A stretch of 64,000 nt of DNA from an uncultured Collinsella sp. (GTDB taxonomy: Bacteria; Actinomycetota; Coriobacteriia; Coriobacteriales; Coriobacteriaceae), in contig CAUGTZ010000003.1 in assembly GCA_959602645.1 (NCBI GenBank), positions 1-64,000 of the forward strand, read 5' to 3'. Each line of letters opens with the position of its first letter. The first letter of the stretch is position 1. This document shows positions 1-8,766 of this stretch, in pieces. The notes beneath the pieces are model-generated. The model saw only the letters and a program-made list of their open reading frames with translations. It made no database searches and was not told where the DNA came from. The position numbers were made by a program, and so were the translations under genes.

Positions 1-66
1 GATGACCCTGCGGCCCCGCGCGGGCGCCCCCGGTTACCCAACCTCTTCGATAGGAGCTTTTCCCAC

Positions 67-1521
67 ATGGCAGACATCGCATTCGAGAAGGACCTCTCCG
101 TCGCCGAGACCGGCATCGGGGGCCTCAAGGTCGTCGACCTCGCCGTCCACGGCGACTCGCGCGGCTGGTTCAAGGAGAACTGGCAGCGCGCCAAGATGTG
201 CGCCCTGGGCATCCCGGACCTCCGCGTCGTCCAGAACAACATCTCCTACAACGACAGCCGCGGCGTCACCCGCGGCATCCACGCCGAGCCCTGGGACAAG
301 TTCATCTCCGTGGCCCGAGGCTCGGTCTTCGGCGCCTGGGTGGACCTGCGCGAGGGCAGCGCCACCTACGGGAAGGTGTACACCTGCACGCTCGACCCGT
401 CCAGGGCCATCTACGTCCCGCGCGGCGTGGGCAACTCCTTCCAGGCGCTCGAGGACGGCACCGCCTACACCTACCTGGTGGACGCCCACTGGTCGCTGGA
501 GCTGAAGAGGACCTACACCTTCGTGAACCTCGCCGACCCGGAGCTCGCCATCGAGTGGCCGATCCCGCTCGAGCAGGCCACCGTCTCCGAGGCCGACCTC
601 AACCACCCGATGCTGAAGGACGTCGTCCCCATGGCGCCCAAGAGGACGCTCGTCACCGGCTGCAACGGCCAGCTGGGCCATGCGGTGCGCGCGCTTGCCG
701 AGGAGCGCGGCGTCGCCAAGGACTTCGACTTCTGCGACATCGACACCTTCGACATGTCCGACCCGGAGGCCTACTCCAAGTACGACTGGTCACTCTACGG
801 CACGGTCATCAACTGCGGCGCCTACACGGCCGTGGACAGGGCCGAGACCCCCGAGGGCCGTGTCGTCGCCTGGAAGGCCAACGCGACCGGCCCCGCCCTT
901 CTCGCCCGCACCTGCGCCGAGCACGGCATCACGCTCGTCCACGTGTCCAGCGACTACGTCTTCGACGGCACCGCCGAGGTCCACACCGAGGAGGAGCCCC
1001 TCAGCCCGCTGTGCGTCTACGGTCAGACCAAGGCCGCAGGCGATGTCGCCGTGGCCGGCTGCCCGCGCCACTACATCATGCGCAGCTCCTGGGTCATCGG
1101 CGAGGGGCACAACTTCGTCAAGACCATGAAGGCGCTCTCAGACCGCGTCGCCGACCCGGACGACAAGCTGGATAAGATCACCGTCGTGGACGACCAGCTG
1201 GGCCGCCTGACCTTCACGCGCGACATGGCCGAGGCCATCTTCCACGTGCTGGGGACGCAGGCCCCCTACGGCACCTATAACTGCACCGGCTCGGGTGCGG
1301 TCAGGTCATGGGCCGACATCGCCCGCGCCGTCTTCGAGGTCGCCAACGGCAACGGCGACGGGGTCGTGCCGGTCAGCACCGCCGACTACTACGCCGAGGC
1401 CTCCGGCCCCGTCGCCCCGCGCCCGGTCCATTCCGCGCTCGACCTGTCCAGGCTCGAGTCGGTCGGGTTCCACATGCCCGACTGGGAGGAAGAGCTGGGG
1501 GAGTACCTCAAGACGCTCTAG
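67..1521 (+). CDS. rmlCD: Bifunctional dTDP-4-dehydrorhamnose 3,5-epimerase / reductase (RmlC-RmlD fusion)
   Basis: This 484-residue protein joins the last two steps of dTDP-L-rhamnose synthesis in one cytoplasmic chain. Residues 1-185 form an RmlC-type cupin, with the catalytic-base region TRGIH (His72). Residues 190-484 form an RmlD-type SDR, with the dinucleotide-binding TGCNGQLG near 197, SSDYVFDG at 293-300 and the Tyr317-x3-Lys321 pair. The segment that is usually GFAHGF in RmlC reads GVGNSF here, with Asn123 in place of the conserved His. An AGGAGC Shine-Dalgarno precedes the ATG. Third codon positions are almost all G or C, more than in the genes that follow, which suggests a separate origin. 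The downstream glycosyltransferases point to a rhamnose-containing wall polymer. Confidence 0.9.
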   Translation: MADIAFEKDLSVAETGIGGLKVVDLAVHGDSRGWFKENWQRAKMCALGIPDLRVVQNNISYNDSRGVTRGIHAEPWDKFISVARGSVFGAWVDLREGSATYGKVYTCTLDPSRAIYVPRGVGNSFQALEDGTAYTYLVDAHWSLELKRTYTFVNLADPELAIEWPIPLEQATVSEADLNHPMLKDVVPMAPKRTLVTGCNGQLGHAVRALAEERGVAKDFDFCDIDTFDMSDPEAYSKYDWSLYGTVINCGAYTAVDRAETPEGRVVAWKANATGPALLARTCAEHGITLVHVSSDYVFDGTAEVHTEEEPLSPLCVYGQTKAAGDVAVAGCPRHYIMRSSWVIGEGHNFVKTMKALSDRVADPDDKLDKITVVDDQLGRLTFTRDMAEAIFHVLGTQAPYGTYNCTGSGAVRSWADIARAVFEVANGNGDGVVPVSTADYYAEASGPVAPRPVHSALDLSRLESVGFHMPDWEEELGEYLKTL

Positions 1522-1546
1522 CCGCTGTTATTGAATTGACGAGAGC

Positions 1547-1580
1547 AAAAGCCGCCGTTCTTAACGGCGGCTTTTCTTGT
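1547..1580. terminator. Bidirectional rho-independent terminator
   Basis: A perfect 13-bp stem (1547-1559 with 1563-1575) has a 3-nt loop. It is flanked by A-rich sequence on one side and T-rich on the other, so it can end both the plus-strand rhamnose gene and the minus-strand YfhO gene. It overlaps the last codons of the latter. Confidence 0.9.
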
Positions 1581-3972
1581 TTCTGGCGAATAACCCCGCT
1601 GTAACAAGGGCAACGGCGGTCGCCAAACTCACCGCAAGCCCCGCAAATGCGCCCGGGGTCCTATAGCTCATTACGATCCTATTCGCGCCTTTCTGCACGC
1701 TCAAGCATGACAAGCCCTTATCGGCGGCGGGCGCCAGCTCTGCGGCGGTGCCGTTTACCGTTACGTTCCAGCCCTCATCGTACGGAACGCTCAGCAGCAG
1801 GTTGCCGTCATCCTTGGCTGTATACTCGCCTTCGATCCTTCCGTCCTCAAAAACCGTCGGAATAAACTCGCTCGTCTTAAGCTCGTTCATAATCTGTTTG
1901 AAAACGTCCAGATTGAGGGCGTAAAAGACCGGCTCATTGTCTTGCGGCATGTCTGTATAGCCCTCTGCGACTCCGATTGACACCGTATGCTGGTTCGGGG
2001 CGTCCGATGCATCCGCAATCTGGCGGATATTATTGTCGAATCTCCAGGCCTCGTTTTCGATCGTTCGCTGGTCGATGGTAAGGGCGACGGGCCAATAGCT
2101 GCCGGCGATCGCATCTTTGTTGATGTAGAGATATCCGATGGAACCCGACGGCACGGTGACGTTCCACTGCTTTAAGTTCTCGTCATTTTCCGTGTTCGTG
2201 GCCTTGATTTTGGTATAGAGCTTTACCTCGCGGCCTAGGATTTTGCTGTAGAGGTCGTTCTGCTTTTCGAATGGGTTCCCGATCTTCAGCGTGCTGTTTT
2301 GGATATCGCTTGAGGCTGCGACGCCAATGCTGAGCGCATAGGGGTTCTCGTACACCGCGCTTGTGGAGTCCGCCTGATTCGTCTTGGCCGAAACGTATCC
2401 CGCAGGTGCGTTCTCGGGAATGGCATACTTGACTCCCAGTAGGGCATCGACGGCAAGAATGGGCTCGGCATAACGGGTTGAAAATTCGCCGACACTGCTG
2501 TATCCAAGGGAGTTGAGCAGTGCAATTGCCTGCGGGTTGTTTGCCGACGAATATGAAGACAGTTGGTTGTATCCAAGTGCCAGGCCTTCGTTGAGGGCGG
2601 CGCTATCGGCGCGCGTAGTCGTACGGTCGATGCGGCAGAAAGACGCCGAATCCTGGCCTCGAATGGCTGTGATCGTATTGGTTGCGGTGGCGACATAGGT
2701 GCTGTTGGCTTCTTCGGAATAGCCTGTGTACAGCTGGTTCCACATAACATGGGCGTTGGCAAATAGTTCAATTGCCGTGAGTGCCAAGAGCGGCATGATG
2801 ATGGCCGGACGATGGGCTCGACGTAATGTTGGCCGCTCATTGAGTTTCTGCAACGCGTATCCTGCGGCCCACAGCGCAAAGAAGCTCAGCAAAAAAGCCG
2901 TGCGCGAGTAGAAGCCGTTAGGAACGCGCATGCCGCACCAGATGTACTCGAGCGGGCTCAAAACGGAGCTGGCGACCAGGATTATCGTGACGACGAGTGT
3001 TGCAATGCGCGTCTTGATTGAAACCGTGCGGTTAACCAGTAGGCTCACCGCGAGCAGCATCATGATGATGCCGCAATAGAACTGCGGTGTGCTTTCGTTG
3101 TTTACCCACATGCAGGGAAGAAAGCTCCTGATGAGCGACTTGAGGCTGGTTTTAAGTAGGGGGCCGAGTGCCAGAACGGGTCCGCCCTTGGACATGGCAA
3201 GGATGGTCGGCAAAAAGGTCCAGGCGGACAGAAGCAATCCAAGCGCGATAGCCCCGGCGAACCGCAGGGCCCGATCGAGCATGAGCTTCCAGCTAAATCC
3301 TTTTTCTGCAACATAATCGACAAATTCGACCAATACGAAGATGCAGAGGAACAGGATGCTGATGTAGGCCGTATACCAGCAGAACATGACATTGAGCGCC
3401 GTTGCGATGACGAGTCGGATCATACGCTGCTTGCGAATGAGCTCGTGGCATCCGTAGGCGCAGATGGGCAGCAGGATGAGGCAATCGATCCAGAGTGGGT
3501 TGCGCAGGTTGCTGATGGTCCAGCTGCAAAACGTGAACGAGAGGGAAAGCAGGAATGCTGCGGGCTTGGACAGGTTAAAGCGCTTTTGCACATACCAAGC
3601 GCTGCTGATGTGGATGCAGCCCAGTTTGAGCGCGGTTATGGCAAATACGAAGAGCGTCAGCTTGTCTGCGGGAAACAGCACGCAGAGCAGGTTGAAGGGG
3701 CTGGCGAGGTAGTAGCTATAGAGCCCCCATGTGTTCATGCCGAGTCCCTGCGAGAAGGAATAACGAAGGTTTGCCTCGCCTAAAAGGACGCGGCGAAACC
3801 ACGCAAAGAAGTCGATGTATTGGTATTTGAGATCGTTGGTGAGAAACGAGTTGTCGCCAAAGGGGTAGACATGCCCCGCCGCTGCAAGTGCGACAAAGAG
3901 TGCGACGGAAAACGTGAAGCAGGCGGCGTAGAACGCCACATTCTTGAGCATGCTGTTATTGGGCCGTGTCAT
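1561..3972 (-). CDS. YfhO-family polytopic membrane protein (putative GT-C glycosyltransferase)
   Basis: The protein has about 803 residues. An N-terminal TM helix is followed by a dozen or so hydrophobic segments, a large extracytoplasmic domain (roughly the last 350 residues before the end) and a final TM helix with a KKSRR tail. The layout matches YfhO, which in Bacillus and Listeria works with a CsbB/GtrB-type enzyme to glycosylate wall polymers; the substrate here is unknown. I chose the ATG at 3972 because GAGGA sits about 7 nt upstream; it overlaps the end of the preceding glycosyltransferase by 17 nt. An ATG at 3951 is the alternative. The longer frame to 4050 would run into the neighbour and lacks support. 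Codon use is more AT-rich than in the rhamnose gene next door. Confidence 0.8.
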   Translation of the reverse strand: MTRPNNSMLKNVAFYAACFTFSVALFVALAAAGHVYPFGDNSFLTNDLKYQYIDFFAWFRRVLLGEANLRYSFSQGLGMNTWGLYSYYLASPFNLLCVLFPADKLTLFVFAITALKLGCIHISSAWYVQKRFNLSKPAAFLLSLSFTFCSWTISNLRNPLWIDCLILLPICAYGCHELIRKQRMIRLVIATALNVMFCWYTAYISILFLCIFVLVEFVDYVAEKGFSWKLMLDRALRFAGAIALGLLLSAWTFLPTILAMSKGGPVLALGPLLKTSLKSLIRSFLPCMWVNNESTPQFYCGIIMMLLAVSLLVNRTVSIKTRIATLVVTIILVASSVLSPLEYIWCGMRVPNGFYSRTAFLLSFFALWAAGYALQKLNERPTLRRAHRPAIIMPLLALTAIELFANAHVMWNQLYTGYSEEANSTYVATATNTITAIRGQDSASFCRIDRTTTRADSAALNEGLALGYNQLSSYSSANNPQAIALLNSLGYSSVGEFSTRYAEPILAVDALLGVKYAIPENAPAGYVSAKTNQADSTSAVYENPYALSIGVAASSDIQNSTLKIGNPFEKQNDLYSKILGREVKLYTKIKATNTENDENLKQWNVTVPSGSIGYLYINKDAIAGSYWPVALTIDQRTIENEAWRFDNNIRQIADASDAPNQHTVSIGVAEGYTDMPQDNEPVFYALNLDVFKQIMNELKTSEFIPTVFEDGRIEGEYTAKDDGNLLLSVPYDEGWNVTVNGTAAELAPAADKGLSCLSVQKGANRIVMSYRTPGAFAGLAVSLATAVALVTAGLFARNKKSRR

Positions 3973-4924
3973 CAGATTCCTCGTTGGACTCTCGGATGAT
4001 ATAGATGGGGCGGCGTTTGGCCTCCAAGTAGGCTTTTGCCAAGTACTCACCGATGATTCCTAAGCACAGAAGCTGCATGCCGCCAAACAGCGTTATGAGG
4101 CAGGCGAGGGACGGCCATCCGCCGACGGGGTCACCCCAAACAAGCGTTTTGACTAGGATGACGATAAATCCCAGGATGGCGATGAGACAGAAAACGATAC
4201 CCGTGAGGGCGGCGAGGGAGAGCGGCGCCGTGGAAAACGCGACGATGCCGTCGATGGAATAGAGGAGCAGCGACCAAAAGCTCCATTTGGTCTCACCGGC
4301 CACGCGGTTGACGTTTACGTAGGGGAGCCATTTGGTCTTGAAGCCGACCCAGCCGTAAATGCCCTTGGAGAATCGGTTGTATTCGCCCATGGAGATGATG
4401 GCGTTGACCATAGGTCGCTTCATGAGCCTAAAATCGCGTGCTCCGTCGACGATGTCGGCCTTGGAAATGCGGTTGATGATCTTGTAGAACATGCGGGCAC
4501 AGAACGACCTGATGGGAGGCTCGCCTTCGCGGGTGGTCCTGCGTGTGGCGACGTTATCGTAGTTTTCGGTCTGCAAGATCTCGTACATCTGCGGCAGGAG
4601 CGAGGGCGGGTCCTGCATGTCGGCATCCATGGTGGCGACATAGTCGCCCTTTGCGTGCTGGAGTCCGGCGAATAGTGCCGCCTCCTTGCTAAAGTTCCGC
4701 GAGAAAGAGTGCCAGTGGATGGCGTATGGATGCGCCGCCGCGGCTTCTGCTTTCATGACGGCAAGTGTTTTGTCTGCCGAACCATCGTCGATGAGGACGG
4801 CCTCAAAGAAGATGCCGGGGTCTTGCTGGGTCATGATGCGAACGACGCCATCGAGCTCTTTGAGAAAGATCGGAAGCGATTCCTGCTCGTTGTAACATGG
4901 CACGACGATGGAAATGAGTGGCAT
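3956..4924 (-). CDS. GT2 glycosyltransferase, CsbB/GtrB/DPM-like, with C-terminal TM helices
   Basis: This is a 322-residue GT-A enzyme. It has the PCYNEQES nucleotide-sugar loop near residue 9, IDDGSAD at 45-51 and the metal-binding Asp100-Ala-Asp102 in MDADMQD. Two C-terminal TM helices (about 232-255 and 268-290) are followed by a basic and acidic tail. This family loads a sugar onto undecaprenyl phosphate at the inner membrane face. Its overlap with the YfhO gene suggests a CsbB-YfhO pair in which this enzyme makes the lipid-linked donor. No GtcA-type flippase gene is visible in the window. The donor sugar cannot be read from the sequence. Confidence 0.85.
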   Translation of the reverse strand: MPLISIVVPCYNEQESLPIFLKELDGVVRIMTQQDPGIFFEAVLIDDGSADKTLAVMKAEAAAAHPYAIHWHSFSRNFSKEAALFAGLQHAKGDYVATMDADMQDPPSLLPQMYEILQTENYDNVATRRTTREGEPPIRSFCARMFYKIINRISKADIVDGARDFRLMKRPMVNAIISMGEYNRFSKGIYGWVGFKTKWLPYVNVNRVAGETKWSFWSLLLYSIDGIVAFSTAPLSLAALTGIVFCLIAILGFIVILVKTLVWGDPVGGWPSLACLITLFGGMQLLCLGIIGEYLAKAYLEAKRRPIYIIRESNEESDDTAQ

Positions 4925-4930
4925 GGTGGT

Positions 4931-5893
4931 TTACCTCTCGCTTTTATTTGCGCTGGAGGGAATGCTGCGGCCATATGTGTTATACACGTTGACCTCCCAC
5001 TGTTTACGCTCAACCTTTGCAACGGAATCAAGGATAAGCCCCGTCGCGAGACTCAGGCCACAAAGGAACATGAAAGATGCGGCGAGCATTGCGGTGGGGA
5101 AGCGGGGGACGAGACCGGTCTGGAAATATTCGACGACGATGGGGATGCCCAGGGCGAGGCCGATAATCGCAAACAGAAGCGCGGCCAGGCTGAAGAATTT
5201 GAGCGGACGGTAGTCCTTGAACAGCGTACCGATCATGGCGACGACCTTGATGCCGTCACTGACGGTATTGAGCTTAGACTCGGATCCTTCGGGGCGATCG
5301 CGGTACTCAATGGGCACGTCTTTGATGCGCCAGCGGTGATCGACGGCATGGATGGAGAGTTCGGTTTCGATCTGAAAACCCTCGGAAAGCACGGGGAACG
5401 TTTTGACAAAGGGGCGGCTCATTGCGCGATAGCCCGTCATAACGTCATCGAAGCTGTAGCCATAGATCCACTTGATCATGGCGCGAACTAGATTGTTGCC
5501 AAAGCCGTGGAAGGCGCGCTTGTTTTCCTCGGCATAGGTGCCGTTGGAAAGGCGGTCGCCTACGGTCATGTCGGCCGTGCCGTTAAGGATGGGCTCACAG
5601 AGGGCCTTCGCCGCCTCGGCGGGGTAGGTGTCATCGCCGTCGACCATCAGGTAACAATCGGCGTCGATGTCGCGAAACATCTGGCGGCACACGTTGCCCT
5701 TTCCCTGGCGGGGCTCAAAGCGGACCGTGGCGCCGTGCTCGGCGGCGATGCGTGAGGTATCGTCCGATGAGTTGTTGTCATAGACATAGACCGTCGCTTG
5801 CGGAAGCTCGCGGTGAAAGTCGTCGATGACCTTTCCGATGGTGACTGCCTCGTTGTAACAGGGGATAATAACGGCAATCGTTTGCTCGGCCAT
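4931..5893 (-). CDS. GT2 glycosyltransferase with C-terminal TM helices
   Basis: This 320-residue protein starts MAEQTIAVIIPCYNE. The ATG at 5893 is preceded by AAAGGAA, so the 70-residue upstream extension of the frame is rejected. The DxD motif lies in VDGDDTYP (Asp85-Gly-Asp87). Downstream are MTGYRAMSR and the FQIETE region typical of dolichol-phosphate-mannose-synthase-like GT2 enzymes. Two TM helices lie near 229-250 and 262-285. It ends 6 nt before the next glycosyltransferase gene and is very likely cotranscribed with it and YfhO. It may build a second lipid-linked sugar or a glycolipid primer. Its ATG overlaps, on the other strand, an ATG of the divergent membrane-protein gene (shared CATG at 5891-5894). 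Confidence 0.85.
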   Translation of the reverse strand: MAEQTIAVIIPCYNEAVTIGKVIDDFHRELPQATVYVYDNNSSDDTSRIAAEHGATVRFEPRQGKGNVCRQMFRDIDADCYLMVDGDDTYPAEAAKALCEPILNGTADMTVGDRLSNGTYAEENKRAFHGFGNNLVRAMIKWIYGYSFDDVMTGYRAMSRPFVKTFPVLSEGFQIETELSIHAVDHRWRIKDVPIEYRDRPEGSESKLNTVSDGIKVVAMIGTLFKDYRPLKFFSLAALLFAIIGLALGIPIVVEYFQTGLVPRFPTAMLAASFMFLCGLSLATGLILDSVAKVERKQWEVNVYNTYGRSIPSSANKSER

Positions 5894-5942
5894 GAAGGTT
5901 CCTTTGGTCGCGTACAATCGAATCGTTTGTTTCGTGGCTAGG

Positions 5943-7820
5943 ATGGGCGCATTGATTCGAGAGTTCAGGTTATTAGATGTGACACGTGCTGTTTTGCTGT
6001 TTGCAGCAAGCATCGCTACGGTGACGTATTGTAGTGGTTCCTTCGACCTGTTTCCATCTGTCTTGGCATGTGTTGCGATAATCGCATCATTGGTTAATTT
6101 CAATAAGTTTGCGTGCAGGGATTTTGCATTTCCGTCGGTTTTTGGTAGAGCTTGCTGCTTAGTGATTTCCCTTGTATTTTCGTTTGTTCTTGTGCTGGGA
6201 GCGCCTATTCGTGTGACTGAACCGGTGATTGCCGGCGGGATTTACGAGAACTATATTGAGCCATATTCCGCGATTGATTCTGTTGCTTTTTGGGTGATGT
6301 CGGCGCTGGTCTTTTGGGTCTTGTCGGTGCTTGTTCAGCTGTCTTGTCGTTGCCGCTGCTGTGTTTTCTGCAATGACTCGCTGCGGACTAATGATGGTGA
6401 CTCGTCCATTCGACTCCTATCTGTTGCGGTCCGTGCTCTAGTGATATTTCTTTTGTATCTCCCGTTCTTCCTGAGGTATTGTCCCGGCCTGTTTTTTGGG
6501 GATACCTTCTCGTCGTTCGCTCAGATTATGGGGTGGAACCCATTGAGCAACCATCATCCGGTTGCATTCACCATGATGATGGCTGCTTGTATCAAAATTG
6601 CAGGCCTCATGGGGATGAGCCCTTCGGTGGGCGTTGCCTTGCTAACGGTGCTTCAGATGGCCTGTGTTGCCAGCACGTTTGGCTATCTTTCAATTTGGGT
6701 GACTTCCCGCTTCGGGGTCTCCTCTCGCTGGTCTTGGCTGCTCGTAGTCTATTTTGGCTTGTCACGGTATCGCGCTCTTTATTCTGTGGCGCTTTGGAAA
6801 GACCCGTTGTTTTCCTGCTGTCTTGTCTTGATGGTGACCATGCTTGCCGATGCCGTCACGGGAAAGGATTCCCGGTCGAGCGCGTTGCGTTTGCTCGTTT
6901 TTGGTGCCCTAGCGTTGGGCGTTATGCTTCTACGGAATAACGGTTTGTATATTTGCGCTGCGCTATTCGTGGTGCTTGCGATAGCTGTAGCTTTGGACCG
7001 ACTCGGCTGCATTGCCCCGATGAAGTCTGCCTCTCGTTTGGCCGTATCTCTTGGATTTGCGCTTGTCACATGCTTGGTTATTACGGGGCCCGTGTACTCG
7101 GCTATGGGCGTTGTTCCATCGGAGGATGTTGAGTCAGTGGGTATTCCGCTTGCTCAGATGGCTCGCGTTGCCGCGCTCGATGGCGATATGTCCGAGTCCG
7201 ACCGTTCTTATATGAACGAGCTGCTTCCGCTTGATCGTTACAAAGAGGTTTACCACCCCAGTATTATCGATCCGCTTAAATGGAACGATGACTTTAATTC
7301 GGACCATTTAAAGGATGGATTCTGGGCTCATTGGGCCTCGATGCTTTCGCGTAACCCATCGATATACTTTGAGGCGTGGGAGCTGCAGACGTTTGGTTTT
7401 TGGGCCCCAAACGTAATGGGTGCCGACGGCCTTCCCGAAAACTTTCTCATGGGTGTTCCGTATAACCTTGTGGCCGACGCAAAGGCTTCTACGGGAGTTA
7501 CATTTCGCAACTTGCTTGTGCCCCTCGGCGATGATGTTGATGTGGCGATTGGACTGAGCGCTTGGTCTATTTCTGGCGCCGTTGTCTTTTGGTTGCTCAT
7601 GTTTTCGGCAGCACTGTTGGTGTCATGTGGTCGCGCAAGACTTGTTTTGCCGCTTTTGCCCTTTTTGTTGTTGTACGGAACGCTCTTTATTGCCAGTCCT
7701 ATTTGGTATTGGCCTCGTTATATCGTGGCTGCTCAATTTGGTCTCCCTGTTGTGATTGTGGTGGTCGCTCGCGGCATGCTGTCTGATGGAAGACGTTCCG
7801 AAAACGATGTTGTGGGATAG
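5943..7820 (+). CDS. Large polytopic membrane protein, DUF6020-like
   Basis: The protein has about 625 residues and twelve or so hydrophobic segments. The region FFGDTFSSFAQIMGWN...SNHHPVAF (near residues 185-205) resembles the DUF6020 family of uncharacterised integral membrane proteins, which have a GT-C-like layout (short acidic motif in the first outer loop). A long polar loop at about residues 410-480 lies between TM blocks. No function is proved; its place between glycosyltransferases and a polysaccharide exporter suggests lipid-linked glycan transfer. The start is uncertain: the ATG at 5943 gives a plausible N-terminus, and the ATG at 5892 would overlap the divergent gene's start codon. 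No good Shine-Dalgarno is seen for either. Codons are clearly more AT-rich than the window average, a sign of horizontal origin. Confidence 0.7.
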   Translation: MGALIREFRLLDVTRAVLLFAASIATVTYCSGSFDLFPSVLACVAIIASLVNFNKFACRDFAFPSVFGRACCLVISLVFSFVLVLGAPIRVTEPVIAGGIYENYIEPYSAIDSVAFWVMSALVFWVLSVLVQLSCRCRCCVFCNDSLRTNDGDSSIRLLSVAVRALVIFLLYLPFFLRYCPGLFFGDTFSSFAQIMGWNPLSNHHPVAFTMMMAACIKIAGLMGMSPSVGVALLTVLQMACVASTFGYLSIWVTSRFGVSSRWSWLLVVYFGLSRYRALYSVALWKDPLFSCCLVLMVTMLADAVTGKDSRSSALRLLVFGALALGVMLLRNNGLYICAALFVVLAIAVALDRLGCIAPMKSASRLAVSLGFALVTCLVITGPVYSAMGVVPSEDVESVGIPLAQMARVAALDGDMSESDRSYMNELLPLDRYKEVYHPSIIDPLKWNDDFNSDHLKDGFWAHWASMLSRNPSIYFEAWELQTFGFWAPNVMGADGLPENFLMGVPYNLVADAKASTGVTFRNLLVPLGDDVDVAIGLSAWSISGAVVFWLLMFSAALLVSCGRARLVLPLLPFLLLYGTLFIASPIWYWPRYIVAAQFGLPVVIVVVARGMLSDGRRSENDVVG

Positions 7821-7833
7821 TTTTCCAGTTTCG

Positions 7834-7870
7834 CAACGCCGCCTTATGGCGTTGAGGGCGGGTCTATACT
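7834..7870 (+). promoter_or_regulatory. Hairpin and possible -10 element before the ABC exporter
   Basis: A 7-bp hairpin (7834-7840 with 7848-7854) lies after the DUF6020-like gene and has no T-tract. TATACT at 7865-7870 is a good -10 match, but I see no convincing -35. It may supply transcription to the exporter genes 40 nt downstream. Confidence 0.35.
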
Positions 7871-7909
7871 GTTCGTTTGTCAACGATTACGAGTAAAGGA
7901 GTTGCATCC

Positions 7910-8755
7910 GTGTCGGATCAGACAAAGCAACAAGAAACTCGCAGTCTGCCTGCGACGTTTGCTAAGAATGAATTTGAGAAGGATGCGTTTATCCTTCGCC
8001 AGCTGGTTACCAAGGATTTTAAGATCAAGTATCGCCGTAGCGTTCTGGGCGTCGCATGGTCGGTGCTCAATCCGTTGCTGATGATGATTGTCATGGCCAT
8101 CGTGTTCTCGACGATTTTTGGCCAGGGCCGCAATGGCTCAATGACGCCCGAGATGTACCCGCTGTACTTGATCGTGGGTAACGTTACCTTTGCCGTCATG
8201 TCCGAGTCTACGAACCAGGCCCTGACGTCGATCGTTGGCGCTGCCCCTCTGCTCAAGAAGGTTAAGGTGCACCGCTGGGTCTTCCCGGTGCAGAAGGTGC
8301 TCTTCTCGCTGGTCAACTTTGCCTTCTCGCTGGTCGCCGTCGCCATCGTTATGCTGTGGTTCCGCGTTATGCCTTCTTGGCATCTCATTTTGCTGCCTGT
8401 CTGCCTGCTGCTGCTTATGTGCTTCTGCATGGGCCTGGGCATGATGCTCTCTGCCCTTACGGTTTTCTTCCGCGATGTCATGCATCTGTGGAGCGTTGTC
8501 ATTACGGCATGGACCTACATTACGCCCATCTTCTGGACGACTGACTATATTGCGCAAATGCCGCATCTCGTGCGTATCTTGATGTATGCGAACCCCATGT
8601 ACAACTACCTGCAGTTTATGCGCGATATCTTCCTGTTCCAGACGACGCCCTCGCTTGTGACGTTTGGCATGTGCGTCGCTTGGGCGGTCCTTGCGCTTGT
8701 TATTGGCTACACTGTGTTCCATAAATCTGAGCGCAAATTTATCCTCTACATCTAA
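7910..8755 (+). CDS. Polysaccharide/teichoic-acid ABC exporter, permease subunit (Wzm/TagG-like)
   Basis: This 281-residue ABC-2 type permease has a cytoplasmic N-terminus carrying the RQLVTKDFKIKYRRSVLG segment typical of Wzm/TagG/RfbA-type exporters, followed by six hydrophobic segments. It forms the membrane channel that moves an undecaprenyl-linked polymer across the membrane. The start is the GTG at 7910 with AAAGGAG 8 nt upstream; the frame extends to a TTG at 7877, but that has no ribosome site. The ATPase gene follows 11 nt after its stop codon, which is the usual two-gene order. Its substrate is probably the glycan made by the preceding genes, by context only. Confidence 0.9.
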   Translation: MSDQTKQQETRSLPATFAKNEFEKDAFILRQLVTKDFKIKYRRSVLGVAWSVLNPLLMMIVMAIVFSTIFGQGRNGSMTPEMYPLYLIVGNVTFAVMSESTNQALTSIVGAAPLLKKVKVHRWVFPVQKVLFSLVNFAFSLVAVAIVMLWFRVMPSWHLILLPVCLLLLMCFCMGLGMMLSALTVFFRDVMHLWSVVITAWTYITPIFWTTDYIAQMPHLVRILMYANPMYNYLQFMRDIFLFQTTPSLVTFGMCVAWAVLALVIGYTVFHKSERKFILYI

Positions 8756-8766
8756 GGAGTGCTGTG

